From Stramentimicrobium sp964433555 (lineage in GTDB: Bacteria > Atribacterota > Phoenicimicrobiia > Phoenicimicrobiales > Stramentimicrobiaceae): a stretch of 64,000 nucleotides of DNA. The notes beneath the pieces were generated by a model. It did no database searches. It worked only from the letters and a program-made list of their open reading frames with translations, and was not told the DNA's origin. The DNA lies in NCBI GenBank assembly GCA_964433555.1, contig CAYSRG010000001.1:1-64000 (forward strand), read 5' to 3'. The position numbers and the translations under genes were made by a program. Below, one piece after another: positions 63,956-64,000 of this stretch. Within the stretch, counting starts at the first letter, position 1. Each line of letters begins with the position of its first letter.

Positions 63956-64000
63956 CTTTGAACTCCTCTCTTAAATAAGAAATTAACAATTTGATATCCT

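Noticed and set aside
1..64000. CRISPR arrays, tRNA and rRNA genes
   Set aside because: I looked for regularly spaced direct repeats, tRNA T-loop motifs and rRNA signatures and found none. A tRNAscan or Infernal run would be needed to exclude a divergent tRNA.

Overview
The window is AT-rich and almost entirely coding on the minus strand: every intact gene I can support is read from high to low coordinates, and the only plus-strand gene is a broken transposase. Three blocks keep Bacillus-like gene order in condensed form (tmk-holB-ricT-trmN6-rsmI-metG, alaS-ruvX-mltG-udk, rpiB-upp-dCMP deaminase-wecB), and there is a T-box leader. The same window carries a diderm type IV pilus with an outer-membrane secretin and the PilMNOP alignment complex. 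This mix points to a deep-branching low-GC diderm such as Atribacterota or a diderm Firmicutes relative. The phylum is an inference; no rRNA gene is present to settle it.

Layout. 0.1-13.4 kb: a pilus operon, read as prepilin peptidase, minor (pseudo)pilins (GspH/FimT-, PilV-, PilW- and PilX-like), pilM-N-O-P-Q and an Ig/PKD lipoprotein. The PilV-like prepilin is fused to four Ig-like domains. 13.9-20.3 kb: an AbrB-type membrane protein, a GNAT protein, a PIG-L deacetylase, an orphan pilin-like protein and a frameshifted O-antigen ligase/TPR protein, separated by repeat-filled spacers. 20.4-27.9 kb: two pilin genes, two paralogous unknown proteins flanking a dead four-helix-bundle gene, a pair of sigma-factor paralogues (one without region 4), pilC and pilB. 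28.1-38.4 kb: yqeG, udk, mltG, ruvX, alaS, a second pilB, a seven-domain S1 protein and 5-formyl-THF cyclo-ligase, followed upstream by a candidate 6S-like RNA. 39.0-40.3 kb: a decayed IS481-family element. 40.4-45.6 kb: hisS-asnS-aspS behind an Asp-specific T-box with a very short Stem I. 45.6-48.3 kb: two pilT genes around a stand-alone MshEN domain. 48.3-64 kb: housekeeping genes (metK, manC, lytic transglycosylase, metG, rsmI, trmN6, ricT, holB, tmk, CBS protein, PfkB kinase, rhomboid, wecB, dCMP deaminase, upp, rpiB).

The pilus parts together form a full machine: secretin, alignment complex, platform PilC, two extension ATPases, two retraction ATPases, peptidase, two major-type pilins and a set of minor pilins. 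A pilin-glycosylation-type ligase and a dedicated sigma-factor pair lie beside them. The most unusual signals are the sigma pair with an AUA-type start, a dCMP deaminase that appears to start at AUU, the short-stem T-box, the prepilin-Ig fusion, the dyad around the pilin promoter, a PfkB kinase with an altered catalytic motif, and a modular family of intergenic repeats.
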